Shown here piece by piece: positions 31,916 to 41,821 of a DNA stretch of 56,577 bases. Under the pieces are notes generated by a model that saw nothing but the letters and a program-made list of their open reading frames with translations, ran no database searches and had not been told where the DNA came from. Origin of the DNA: an uncultured Flavobacteriaceae bacterium (GTDB lineage Bacteria; Bacteroidota; Bacteroidia; Flavobacteriales; Flavobacteriaceae); the NCBI GenBank assembly GCA_947311635.1, contig CAMZLD010000048.1, positions 1 through 56,577 of the forward strand, written 5' to 3'. The translations under genes and the position numbers were made by a program. Position 1 is the first letter of the stretch, and every line of letters begins with the position of its first letter.

Positions 31916-33301
31916 TTATTTTCCTTCTAGATTTGTACCTAGATAATCTTGTACGGTTCTAAATCCGATGTAGCTTCTTGCAGAATCTGCATACTCCCAA
32001 TCTCTTGTACTTACTTCTAAGAAATAAGCAACATCTTTCCAAGAGCCACCGCGTATTACTTTACGTGTATTTTTTAAATCATCAACATTTGGACTTAAAG
32101 TTGACCCTAAGTAATACGATTCTGGATTGTATGCACTACCTGTCCACTCTGACACGTTACCTGCCATATTATACAGCCCATAATCATTAGGGTTATAAGA
32201 TTTTGCTTCTACAGTATACAAAGCGCCATCTGCTGCATAATCACCTCTTACGGGTTTAAAATTTGCTAAGAAACAACCTCTATCACTTGTTGTATATGCA
32301 CTACCCCAAGGGTAAGTACCAAAATCTAAGCCACCTCTTGCTGCATACTCCCATTCTGCTTCGCCAGCCAATCTAAAGTGAGGTACTCTTCCTCCATGTT
32401 TTTTTGAAGATAAGTAGTCGTTTTTCTTTTTTGTTCTCCATGCACAAAAAGCTTTTGCTTGATCCCAAGTTACTCCTACAACAGGGTATTCTTCATAAGC
32501 TTGGTGGTAAAAATAATCTTGATGCATTGGGTCATTATAAGAGTATTTAAAGTCTTTTACCCAAACTGTTGTGTCAGGATATATGGCTACCGTTTTATGC
32601 TTGATATAGTCTTTTCTATTCCCTTTATTTCTTGCTGCTGCTTCTTGATCTAACCAAGAGTATTTGAATTTTAATTTTCTGTAATCCATTATTCTTCTAC
32701 CGTCAAAACTTTCATCTAAAGGAATATACATAGAATCCATTACTTCTACATAATATTCATCTGGGTATTCATTTTTATCCCAAATCAATTCATTTTCCCA
32801 ATTTAAAGCACGCCCTTGTGTTGGCGAATCAATATCACCTAAACTTCCATAATTATCCATCATGTATTTTTCGTAGGCGGTCATATTAGATGTGTCTGTA
32901 GATTTAAATTTATAATCTACCAAAGGTCCTCCAGCATCTGAATCTGTAGAGGCTACATCACCTCCACCAGACATTTCATCTGCTAAGATTGCAAGCTTGG
33001 TACGAACGATTGAATCACGCACCCAAAAAACAAATTCTTTATACTCGCTATTGGTTATTTCTGTTTCATCCATATAAAAAGGACGTACTGTTACTGTTCT
33101 AGCTGGCGAGTTTAACGCACCTGCTACATCTTCATCTTGCTTACCCATTGTAAAAGAACCACCTGGTATCAACACCATACCATAAGGCTTTTCAGAGTTC
33201 CATTTGCTTTTTGAATGTGCTCCAACTAATTCTCCTTTGTCTTTGGATCCACAGCTTACCATAACTAAGGTAACTAAAAGAAATATTGCTATTTTATTCA
33301 T
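31916..33301 (-). CDS. gldK: Gliding motility / T9SS lipoprotein GldK (SUMF1/FGE fold)
   Basis: Lipobox VMVSCGS; PGGSFTMGKQDED; YPVVGVTWDQAKAFCAWRTKKKN; NVSEWTGSAYNPESYY; VIRGGSWKD. Confidence 0.95.
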   Translation of the reverse strand: MNKIAIFLLVTLVMVSCGSKDKGELVGAHSKSKWNSEKPYGMVLIPGGSFTMGKQDEDVAGALNSPARTVTVRPFYMDETEITNSEYKEFVFWVRDSIVRTKLAILADEMSGGGDVASTDSDAGGPLVDYKFKSTDTSNMTAYEKYMMDNYGSLGDIDSPTQGRALNWENELIWDKNEYPDEYYVEVMDSMYIPLDESFDGRRIMDYRKLKFKYSWLDQEAAARNKGNRKDYIKHKTVAIYPDTTVWVKDFKYSYNDPMHQDYFYHQAYEEYPVVGVTWDQAKAFCAWRTKKKNDYLSSKKHGGRVPHFRLAGEAEWEYAARGGLDFGTYPWGSAYTTSDRGCFLANFKPVRGDYAADGALYTVEAKSYNPNDYGLYNMAGNVSEWTGSAYNPESYYLGSTLSPNVDDLKNTRKVIRGGSWKDVAYFLEVSTRDWEYADSARSYIGFRTVQDYLGTNLEGK

Positions 33302-33389
33302 ATTTGTTTTTTTTCTTTTTTTTAAAAGTGCGTAAACGTATAATTTTTTTTACAAATACACAATGTTTACTATAATAATAAACACAAAA

Positions 33390-34550
33390 CTACTGAATTT
33401 TTTTTAATGTTTTATACCATAAATCTGGTAATTCTTGATTTGTGGCTTTTATGTAGTCTTGATATGTACAAGGTATTAACGCATGTCTTTTGTTTTTATT
33501 ATTTATTTTATAATTTATTTCCATCCACCACCTGCCACTTTTATGGCTTTTATAGAAAACATAAGTCTCTTTATCTATTGGAACAAGGTATTTTTTATAT
33601 TCTTTTTTACTTCCGAAGGGATAATCATTCGCTCTAAAATTAACGCCTTCTATAAAATACCAAATTATTTGTGCTATTAATTGCGCTGTTTGATTTTTGG
33701 TATCTTCTTTTGCATTGTACTCATAAATACCGAAAGAAGTTACTTTATCACTAATGCCTGCGTAACGTGCTAAAGCACAAACGGCTTCTCCATAAAAACC
33801 ATTTGGCGTAGCATTGTTATTTGCCGGCGCTTCACTAAAACGTAGTGCATTCAAGTTAACACTAACAATGTCTGCATTTCTTAAAATAGGCTCTGCTATT
33901 TCTGGCTGCTGTACTACTTCGCCTAAACGATAGGCATCAAAATACAGTTTGTCTATCAAATCTTTTTCTTCTTGCGAATTAAAAAATGTTTGATATCCGA
34001 TATTGGTAAAATTGAATAAGTTATTGGGCTTATTCATTACTATATGACTTAAATAAGATTGCGATGTAATGACCTCTTCAAAGCTTCCGAAGTTAAACTT
34101 ATTATCTATTGCCACAACATTAACGGTTTGTTCTAAGACATCATAGGCTCTATAATTGGTGTATAGTAAATCTTGACCTCCTCCTATTAGTATAGGTATA
34201 ATTTTTTGCTTCAATAAATAGGTAAGCACTTTTTGCAATGCAAAATAGGTGTCTTCTACTGTGGCTCCTTGTGTTAAATTTCCAAGATCTACAATTTTTA
34301 ATTGCCAATTGCCTTGATATAATTGATAAAGGTGTTTTCTAATTTCTGAAAAATCATTTCCTGTTCTTTCATTATCTATGGCTCTTCTTCCTTCTTCTAC
34401 AGCAATAATAGCCATTTTTACATTGTGCAATGCTGGCATCCCAAATTGCTGAGAATGAATGGCTATGTTTTTACCCAAGGTTTGCTTAGACAGCAACATA
34501 GTATGTGCAACAACACTATCTTGAACGGGGTTTAGAAAATCAAGATTCAT
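33390..34550 (-). CDS. Arginase/formimidoylglutamase-fold protein lacking canonical metal ligands
   Basis: IGGGQDLLYTNY, VVAIDNKFNFGS and DIVSVNLNALRFSEAPA occupy the positions of ureohydrolase GGDHS, DAHxD and SxDxDxxDP. Confidence 0.85.
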   Translation of the reverse strand: MNLDFLNPVQDSVVAHTMLLSKQTLGKNIAIHSQQFGMPALHNVKMAIIAVEEGRRAIDNERTGNDFSEIRKHLYQLYQGNWQLKIVDLGNLTQGATVEDTYFALQKVLTYLLKQKIIPILIGGGQDLLYTNYRAYDVLEQTVNVVAIDNKFNFGSFEEVITSQSYLSHIVMNKPNNLFNFTNIGYQTFFNSQEEKDLIDKLYFDAYRLGEVVQQPEIAEPILRNADIVSVNLNALRFSEAPANNNATPNGFYGEAVCALARYAGISDKVTSFGIYEYNAKEDTKNQTAQLIAQIIWYFIEGVNFRANDYPFGSKKEYKKYLVPIDKETYVFYKSHKSGRWWMEINYKINNKNKRHALIPCTYQDYIKATNQELPDLWYKTLKKIQ

Positions 34551-34552
34551 GC

Positions 34553-37054
34553 TTATTTCTTTTTAGCAGTGGTTTTTCTTTTGGTAGTTTTCTTTTTTGT
34601 AGCTTTTTTCTTAGGTGCTTTTTTTGCAATAATTTCTTTTACTTCTTCTAAGGTTAGTTTTGTAGCGTCTACCGTTTTTGGCAATTCAATTTTGATTTTT
34701 CCTTGTAGGATATTTGATCTTCCCCAACGCGCTTTTTCTACACGTATTCCTTCTTCTTCCCAATTATGAAGTACTTTGTCTATCTCTTTTTGTTTTTTAT
34801 CTTCTATAAGTTGTACAATATCATCGAATGTTAAATTGTCAAAATCATATTTTTTATTAACATTGATAAACATACCGTTCCATTTAATAAAAGGTCCAAA
34901 ACGACCAACTCCTTTTTGTACTGGCAATTCTTCGTAATGTGCTACTGGCGCATCTGCTTTTCGTTTTGCTTCAATTAATTCTATGGCTCTATCCATATCT
35001 ACTGCCATTGGATCTTCTCCTTTTGCAAGCGAAATAAATTTGCTATCATGTTTTATATAAGGTCCAAAACGACCGTTGGCCACAATAACTTCATTGGCTT
35101 GATAATCTCCTAAAGATTTTGGAAGCAAAAACAAATCTAATGCTTCTTCTAAAGTAATGGCTCCAAGAGTTTGATTTTTTTGAAGGCTGGCAAACTTTTT
35201 ATCCTCATCTTCTCTATCTCCAATTTGAACCATTGGTCCAAATTTTCCGAGGCGTACTAAAACTACTTTTCCTGTTTTAGGATCATTCCCTAAAATACGC
35301 TCTCCGCTTTCGCGTTCTGCATTTTCTTTTACATTTTCTACGGTAGGATGAAAATCGTTATAAAAATTTTTGATCATTTTAATCCAATCTTCTTTTCCTT
35401 CTGCAATATTATCGAAATCTGATTCTACTTTTGCAGTAAATCCAAAATCTAAAATATTAGAAAAATGGGCTACTAAAAAATCGTTTACAATAATGCCAAT
35501 ATCTGTGGGCGCTAGTTTTCCTTTGTCTGCACCAACAGTTTCTGTTAGTGTTTTACTAACTACTTTATTATTTTCTAATCGAAGCTGTGTGTAGGTTCTT
35601 TCTACACCTTCTACAACAGGTTTATCAACATAAGCTCTACGCTGAATGGTAGAGATTGTAGGTGCATATGTTGATGGTCTTCCAATACCTAGCTCTTCTA
35701 AATTTTTTACTAATGCCGCTTCTGTAAATCTAGCTTTCGATCTAGAATAACGTTCTGTAGCAGCAATATAATTGTAATCTAAACTTTCGTTAAGGCTTAA
35801 CTTCGGAAGCATTCCTGCTTGTTCTTCATCTTCATTATCTGTACCTTCGAGATACACTTTCAAAAAGCCATCAAATTTTATAACCTCCCCGTTAGCTGTT
35901 AAAATTTCTGAATTTTTAGAATTTTGAATACGCACATTGGTACGCTCTAATTGTGCCTCACTCATTTGTGATGCTATGGCTCTTTTCCAAATTAAGCTAT
36001 ACAACCTATCTTGATCATATTCTACAGAAACCGATTGAACACTCATATTGGTTGGTCTAATTGCCTCATGTGCTTCTTGGGCTCCTTTTGATTTTGATTT
36101 AAAATCTCTTGTTTTAGAATACGCCTCACCGTAAGAAGTTATAATGGCTTCCTTTGCTGCTTTTTTAGCATCGTTAGACAAATTTACGCTATCAGTTCTC
36201 ATATAAGTTATCAAACCTGCTTCGTACAAACGTTGTGCAACCATCATGGTTTTTGCTACCGGAAAATATAATTTTCTTGAAGCTTCTTGCTGTAATGTAG
36301 AAGTTGTAAAAGGTGGTGCTGGTGATTTTTTTGCTGGCTTTACTTGCAAATCTGACACACTAAAATTAGCACCATTACACGAGGTTAAAAATTCTTCTGC
36401 TGCTTTTCTTGTCGTAAAATTCTTTGGCAACTTTGCCTTAAATTTTTTACCATCTTTATTTAAAAATTCGGCATCTACTCTAAAACTTACTACACTTTTA
36501 AAGTTCTGAATTTCACGTTCTCTTTCTACAATTAATCGTACAGCAACAGATTGTACTCTACCTGCAGACAAACCGCCTTTTATTTTACGCCACAATACGG
36601 GCGATAATTCATAACCAACCAATCTATCTAATACTCTACGTGCCTGTTGTGCGTTTACCAAATTGTAATCGATACTTCTTGGGTTTTCTACCGCTTTTAA
36701 AATAGCACTTTTTGTAATTTCATGAAAAACAATACGCTTTGTGTTTTCGTCTTTTAATTTTAACTGTTCATACAAATGCCAAGCAATTGCTTCTCCTTCT
36801 CTATCTTCATCACTTGCTAACCAAACAGTATCTGCTTTTTTAGCCAAGTCCTTTAATTTCTTAACAGTTGCTTTCTTATCAGAAGACACTACATATTTCG
36901 GCATAAAATCTCCATCTACATTAATACCTAATTCACTAGAAGGTAAATCTGCAATATGACCAAAACTAGATTCCACTTGAAAATCTTTTCCTAAAAATTT
37001 TTCAATCGTTTTTGCCTTTGCTGGTGACTCTACAATAACTAAATTCTTTGCCAT
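34553..37054 (-). CDS. topA: DNA topoisomerase I
   Basis: KNLVIVESPAKAKTIEKFLG; GLITYMRTDSVNLS; Lys-rich C-terminus. Confidence 0.97.
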   Translation of the reverse strand: MAKNLVIVESPAKAKTIEKFLGKDFQVESSFGHIADLPSSELGINVDGDFMPKYVVSSDKKATVKKLKDLAKKADTVWLASDEDREGEAIAWHLYEQLKLKDENTKRIVFHEITKSAILKAVENPRSIDYNLVNAQQARRVLDRLVGYELSPVLWRKIKGGLSAGRVQSVAVRLIVEREREIQNFKSVVSFRVDAEFLNKDGKKFKAKLPKNFTTRKAAEEFLTSCNGANFSVSDLQVKPAKKSPAPPFTTSTLQQEASRKLYFPVAKTMMVAQRLYEAGLITYMRTDSVNLSNDAKKAAKEAIITSYGEAYSKTRDFKSKSKGAQEAHEAIRPTNMSVQSVSVEYDQDRLYSLIWKRAIASQMSEAQLERTNVRIQNSKNSEILTANGEVIKFDGFLKVYLEGTDNEDEEQAGMLPKLSLNESLDYNYIAATERYSRSKARFTEAALVKNLEELGIGRPSTYAPTISTIQRRAYVDKPVVEGVERTYTQLRLENNKVVSKTLTETVGADKGKLAPTDIGIIVNDFLVAHFSNILDFGFTAKVESDFDNIAEGKEDWIKMIKNFYNDFHPTVENVKENAERESGERILGNDPKTGKVVLVRLGKFGPMVQIGDREDEDKKFASLQKNQTLGAITLEEALDLFLLPKSLGDYQANEVIVANGRFGPYIKHDSKFISLAKGEDPMAVDMDRAIELIEAKRKADAPVAHYEELPVQKGVGRFGPFIKWNGMFINVNKKYDFDNLTFDDIVQLIEDKKQKEIDKVLHNWEEEGIRVEKARWGRSNILQGKIKIELPKTVDATKLTLEEVKEIIAKKAPKKKATKKKTTKRKTTAKKK

Positions 37055-37172
37055 TTGTTTTTGATTTTGGATTGCAAAAGTATGTAGATTATTTTAATTT
37101 GCACATGTTTTGACAAAAATTAGCAAAACCACACCTATATATAAAGCAAAAAAAGGGATGTTAAAATTCTGC

Positions 37173-37209
37173 CAATTTGTCACATATCCTAAATTTTGGT
37201 TGTATCTTT
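37173..37209 (+). promoter_or_regulatory. miaB upstream region: CAATTTGTCA box plus TATCTTTG
   Basis: CCAATTTGTCACATATCCTAAATTTTGGTTGTATCTTTGTG before ATG 37229. Confidence 0.4.
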
Positions 37210-37228
37210 GTGCTTCTAATTTTGAAGC

Positions 37229-38674
37229 ATGCAAACTAACAAAACAATAGACCCAAAGCTACAAGGCAATACGATTGAGGTAAAAACCAGCAACAAAAAT
37301 TCTAAAAAATTATACCTAGAAAGTTATGGTTGTGCTATGAACATGAGCGATAGCGAAATTGTGGCTTCTATACTTTTAAAAGAAGGCTTTAATACCACAA
37401 ACAATTTAGAAGAAGCAGATTTAGTGCTAGTAAATACTTGTTCTATTCGTGAAAAAGCAGAGCAAACCGTAAGAAAACGTTTAGAAAAATTTAATGCCGT
37501 TAAAAAGAAAAACCCAAGTATGAAAGTAGGCGTTTTAGGCTGTATGGCAGAACGCTTGAAAGAAAAATTTTTAGAAGAAGAAAAAATAGTAGACCTTGTT
37601 GTTGGTCCAGATGCTTACCGTGATTTACCTAACTTAATTAAAGAGGTAGATGCAGGTCGAGATGCTGTAAATGTACTTTTATCTAAAGAAGAAACTTACG
37701 GTGACTTATCGCCTGTACGCCTAGTAGGTAATGGCGTTAGTGCTTTTGTTTCTATAACAAGAGGTTGTGATAATATGTGTACTTTTTGTGTAGTTCCTTT
37801 TACAAGAGGTAGAGAACGTAGCAGAGAACCAAAAAGTATTTTAGCCGAAATACAAAACCTTGCAGACACCAATTATAAAGAAATAACCTTACTTGGTCAA
37901 AATGTTGATAGTTACCTTTGGTATGGTGGCGGATTAAAAAAAGACTTTAAAAATGCTTCTGAAATTGCTAAAGCAACAGCTATCGATTTTGCTAAATTGT
38001 TAGATATGTGCGCAACTAAATTTCCGAAGATACGGTTTCGCTTTTCTACATCCAATCCACAAGATATGCTAGAAGATGTATTTCATGTTATGGCAAAACA
38101 CCCCAATATTTGCAAATACATTCACTTACCTGTACAAAGCGGAAGTACTACTGTTTTAAAACGAATGAACAGACAACATACTAGAGAAGAATATATAGCT
38201 TTGATAGATAAGATTCGAAATATTTTACCAGATTGCTCTATAAGTCAAGATATGATTGCTGGTTTTTGTGGCGAAACTGAAGAAGAACACCAAGAAACAC
38301 TTTCATTAATGGATTACGTAAAATACGATTTTGGTTATATGTATGCCTATTCTGAAAGACCCGGAACACTAGCTGCTAAAAAAATGAAAGACGATGTACC
38401 TTTAGAAACAAAAAAACGCCGTTTACAAGAAATTATCGACAAACAACGCCAACATGGTTTTTACAGAACCAAGCAGTTTGTAGGAAAAACAGTAGAAGTT
38501 TTAATTGAAAGAGCTTCTAAAAAATCGCCATCACAATGGTCTGGCAGAACATCTCAAAACACAGTTGCTGTTTTTGAAAAAGAACACTATAAAATTGGTG
38601 ATTTGGTACTTGTTAAAATAAATGATTGCACCAGCGCTACATTAATTGGTAAAGCCATTGGTTTTGCGCACTAA
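37229..38674 (+). CDS. miaB: tRNA-2-methylthio-N6-dimethylallyladenosine synthase
   Basis: LYLESYGCAMNMSDSEIV; radical SAM TRGCDNMCTFCVVPFTRGRERSR; C-terminal TRAM domain. Confidence 0.97.
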   Translation: MQTNKTIDPKLQGNTIEVKTSNKNSKKLYLESYGCAMNMSDSEIVASILLKEGFNTTNNLEEADLVLVNTCSIREKAEQTVRKRLEKFNAVKKKNPSMKVGVLGCMAERLKEKFLEEEKIVDLVVGPDAYRDLPNLIKEVDAGRDAVNVLLSKEETYGDLSPVRLVGNGVSAFVSITRGCDNMCTFCVVPFTRGRERSREPKSILAEIQNLADTNYKEITLLGQNVDSYLWYGGGLKKDFKNASEIAKATAIDFAKLLDMCATKFPKIRFRFSTSNPQDMLEDVFHVMAKHPNICKYIHLPVQSGSTTVLKRMNRQHTREEYIALIDKIRNILPDCSISQDMIAGFCGETEEEHQETLSLMDYVKYDFGYMYAYSERPGTLAAKKMKDDVPLETKKRRLQEIIDKQRQHGFYRTKQFVGKTVEVLIERASKKSPSQWSGRTSQNTVAVFEKEHYKIGDLVLVKINDCTSATLIGKAIGFAH

Positions 38675-38687
38675 TTTGAATTAAAAA

Positions 38688-39932
38688 ATGGAAAACTTAC
38701 AAACCATCAAACAACGCTTCGGTATTATAGGAAACGATGCTGCTTTAAATAGATCTATTTCTAAAGCCATACGTGTTGCACCTACAGATATTTCTGTTTT
38801 GGTAACCGGTAAAAGTGGTGTTGGTAAAGAAACTATTCCGAAGATTATACATGCTTTATCACACAGAAAACACGCAAAATATATTGCCGTAAATTGTGGT
38901 GCTATACCAGAAGGTACTATTGATAGTGAACTTTTTGGACATGAAAAAGGTGCTTTTACTGGCGCCACACAAACAAGAAAGGGCTATTTTGAAGTAGCAG
39001 ATGGCGGTACTATTTTTTTAGATGAAGTTGGTGAATTACCTTTAACAACACAAGTGCGTTTATTACGTGTTTTAGAAAACGGCGAATTTATGAAAGTAGG
39101 TTCTTCTCAAGTACAAAAAACAAATGTGCGTATTGTAGCCGCCACCAACCTTCCTATGCACCAAGCAATTAAAGATGGTAAATTTAGAGAAGATTTGTAT
39201 TACAGGCTCTCAACCATAGAGATTCACTTACCAGCTTTAAAAGAAAGAAAAGAAGACATCCATTTATTATTTCGAAAATTTGCTTCAGATTTTGCTCAAA
39301 AATACGGCATGCCAACCGTAAGATTAACAGAACAAGCTGTGCAATTACTTAATAACTACCATTTTCCAGGAAATATTAGGCAACTAAAAAATATTGCAGA
39401 ACAAATTTCTGTCATTGAAGAAGAACGTACAATTAGTGCAGAAAAATTAGCAAGTTACTTGCCAAAATACAACAGCAATCTTCCATCTATAATAGAAGAC
39501 CCTAAAAATAAAAGTGATTTTTCTAATGAACGAGAAATTATGTACAAAGTTTTGTTTGATATGCGCAATGACATTAATGATTTAAAGCAGCTTACTTTAG
39601 AATTAATGAAAAACGGCAACAGTACTTCGGTACAAGAAAACAACCATCAACTTATCGAAAAAATTTACCGAGAAGAACCTGTTTCCGAAGAAAAAACTAC
39701 AACACCCAAAGTAGAAGTTCTTCGATTTAAAGAAGAAAATTATCAAAAAAATCAAGATTATAATTATATTGAAACCATAGAAGCAGACGAAAGCTTGTCA
39801 TTGCAAGAAAAAGAAGTAGAAATGATTAAAAAATCTTTAGAAAGAAACCAAGGAAAACGTAAATTAGCAGCAAAAGAATTGGGTATTTCTGAAAGAACCT
39901 TATATAGAAAAATTAAACAATACGATTTATAA
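38688..39932 (+). CDS. Sigma-54-interacting AAA+ activator with Fis-type HTH, no N-terminal receiver/sensor domain
   Basis: VTGKSGVGKETI, ELFGHEKGAFTGATQ (GAFTGA loop), GGTIFLDEVGELPLTTQVRLLRVLE; C-terminal KRKLAAKELGISERTLYRKIKQYDL. Confidence 0.95.
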   Translation: MENLQTIKQRFGIIGNDAALNRSISKAIRVAPTDISVLVTGKSGVGKETIPKIIHALSHRKHAKYIAVNCGAIPEGTIDSELFGHEKGAFTGATQTRKGYFEVADGGTIFLDEVGELPLTTQVRLLRVLENGEFMKVGSSQVQKTNVRIVAATNLPMHQAIKDGKFREDLYYRLSTIEIHLPALKERKEDIHLLFRKFASDFAQKYGMPTVRLTEQAVQLLNNYHFPGNIRQLKNIAEQISVIEEERTISAEKLASYLPKYNSNLPSIIEDPKNKSDFSNEREIMYKVLFDMRNDINDLKQLTLELMKNGNSTSVQENNHQLIEKIYREEPVSEEKTTTPKVEVLRFKEENYQKNQDYNYIETIEADESLSLQEKEVEMIKKSLERNQGKRKLAAKELGISERTLYRKIKQYDL

Positions 39933-39937
39933 CGCAT

Positions 39938-40129
39938 ATGAAAGCAATAGAAATATTTAAAATTCGAAAAAGGTTTACCATGAATAGCTCAGAAAAAATT
40001 AGAGCAGAAGCAGAAACCTTAATTAACGAAAAACACTATCAAGGCTATCGCTTAATAACTGCATCTTTCACCATAGAAGGTGGTTATTTTTATGCTTTCA
40101 TTACAATGAAAAAACCGAATACCTACTAA
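39938..40129 (+). CDS. Small hypothetical protein (63 aa, or 49 aa from the internal Met)
   Basis: Tightly packed in the operon: starts 5 nt after the activator stop, ends just before the lptE start. Confidence 0.45.
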   Translation: MKAIEIFKIRKRFTMNSSEKIRAEAETLINEKHYQGYRLITASFTIEGGYFYAFITMKKPNTY

Positions 40130-40131
40130 CT

Positions 40132-40632
40132 ATGAAATTAAGAAATATACTTTTTCTACTTCTCATTAGTTTAAGCTTTCAACGTTGCGGTATTTACTCA
40201 TTTACTGGCGGAAATGTAGGTGATGCCAAAACCATTAAAGTAGCTTACTTTGAAAATAATGCCGTCTTGGTAGAGCCATCTCTAAGTCAAAAATTCACCA
40301 TTGCTTTGCAAGATTTATTTACAAGTCAGACAAATTTAACATTGGTAAATGCTGATGCCGATTTGACTTTTGAAGGTGAAATTGTAGAATATCGTATCAA
40401 CCCAATGACTGCTACAGCTAGCCAACAAGCCGCTCAAAACAGGTTAACTATTGGCATTAATGTGCGTTTTTTTAATCGCTTAAAAGAAGAAGATAATTTT
40501 GAGCGCAAATTTTCTTTTTACTATGATTTTGATGCAGATGCAAATACCAATGCTATATTAGATGACGCATTTGAAACCATTTTTGAACGCATAAATCAAG
40601 ATATTTTTAACGCGTCTGTTGCTAAATGGTAA
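40132..40632 (+). CDS. lptE: LptE-like LPS-assembly lipoprotein
   Basis: Lipoprotein signal LSFQRCGIYSFTGG; DADLTFEGEIVEYRINPMTATASQQAAQNRLTIGINVRFFN. Confidence 0.88.
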   Translation: MKLRNILFLLLISLSFQRCGIYSFTGGNVGDAKTIKVAYFENNAVLVEPSLSQKFTIALQDLFTSQTNLTLVNADADLTFEGEIVEYRINPMTATASQQAAQNRLTIGINVRFFNRLKEEDNFERKFSFYYDFDADANTNAILDDAFETIFERINQDIFNASVAKW

Positions 40633-40639
40633 ATACAAA

Positions 40640-41395
40640 ATGAAAAAAGCCGATTACACATACTTATTACAACATCCGCAGCAAGTTTCTAATGCAAAAA
40701 CTGCTGAATTAAAAACCATCATCCTTAATTTCCCTTATTTTCAATCTGCAAGAGCTTTATATTTAAAAGGATTAAAACAACAAGAAAGTTTTCAATACAA
40801 TAACGAATTAAAAAAAACAGCAGCCTACACTACAAACCGAACATTGTTATTTGAGTTTATCACTTCAAAAGCATTTGATAAAGAACCAATACCAACAGAA
40901 AAAATACTTTCAGAAATTGAAGTTGTAGATGCGCAAGTTATTAAAGCATTACATCAAGAAATTAACAAGCAACACCCTTCTGAAATTGCTTTAAATCAAC
41001 TGCAAAATACCCTTGAAATAAACAAGCCCCTACCGTTTAAACCAAACGAAACACATTCTTTTAATGAATGGTTACAAATCATAAAAATTTCACCCATTGA
41101 ACGGGTAACTGACAATAGCACCAAAAAATTAAATTTAATTGATAAATTTATTGAAAACAAGCCACGCATTACAGCTGTTAAAAAAACTGCTGACTCAACC
41201 GTTCTAAAAAATCAAAAAAACACACTTGATAACGCCCTTATGACAGAAACTTTAGCAAAAGTTTATGTTGCGCAACAAAAGTTTGAAAATGCCATAACTG
41301 CATATCGAATTTTAAGTTTGAAATATCCAGAAAAAAGTGGTTTCTTTGCAGACCAAATTAAAGCAATACAATTATTACAAAAAAATAAAGCATGA
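40640..41395 (+). CDS. Hypothetical protein with C-terminal TPR-like segment
   Basis: MTETLAKVYVAQQKFENAITAYRILSLKYPEKSGFFADQI. Confidence 0.65.
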   Translation: MKKADYTYLLQHPQQVSNAKTAELKTIILNFPYFQSARALYLKGLKQQESFQYNNELKKTAAYTTNRTLLFEFITSKAFDKEPIPTEKILSEIEVVDAQVIKALHQEINKQHPSEIALNQLQNTLEINKPLPFKPNETHSFNEWLQIIKISPIERVTDNSTKKLNLIDKFIENKPRITAVKKTADSTVLKNQKNTLDNALMTETLAKVYVAQQKFENAITAYRILSLKYPEKSGFFADQIKAIQLLQKNKA

Positions 41396-41763
41396 GTTAT
41401 ACACTGTTTCTAATCGTTATCATGATTATCGCATTATTGTTAATCTTAATTATTATGGTTCAAAATCCAAAAGGAGGAGGACTTGCATCTTCATTTGGTG
41501 GTGGTGGAACACAAAGTTTAGGTGGTGTTCAAAACACCAATAACTTTTTAGACAAAAGTACTTGGTATTTAGCCGGAGCATTAATGTTAATGATTTTATT
41601 ATCTAACTTTGTTGCGCCAAATAAAAATGCTATTAATACAAATTCTCAAATTGAGAATACTATTAACGATAGAGAAATACAAGAACCTGTACCAACAGAA
41701 AGTACACAACCAACATCTTCTGACACAAAAGAAGAAAAGGGTGCCGAAAATAACGGTAACTAA
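41392..41763 (+). CDS. secG: Preprotein translocase subunit SecG
   Basis: Two TM helices; MVQNPKGGGLASSFGGGGTQSLGGVQNTNNFLDKSTW. Confidence 0.93.
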   Translation: MSYTLFLIVIMIIALLLILIIMVQNPKGGGLASSFGGGGTQSLGGVQNTNNFLDKSTWYLAGALMLMILLSNFVAPNKNAINTNSQIENTINDREIQEPVPTESTQPTSSDTKEEKGAENNGN

Positions 41764-41780
41764 GTACATATCCACAAAAT

Positions 41781-41817
41781 AAAAAATGCCAACGTAAATG
41801 ACACGTTGGCATTTTTT
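41781..41817 (+). terminator. Intrinsic terminator after secG
   Basis: AAAAAATGCCAACGTAAATGACACGTTGGCATTTTTT. Confidence 0.85.
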
Positions 41818-41821
41818 ATTT

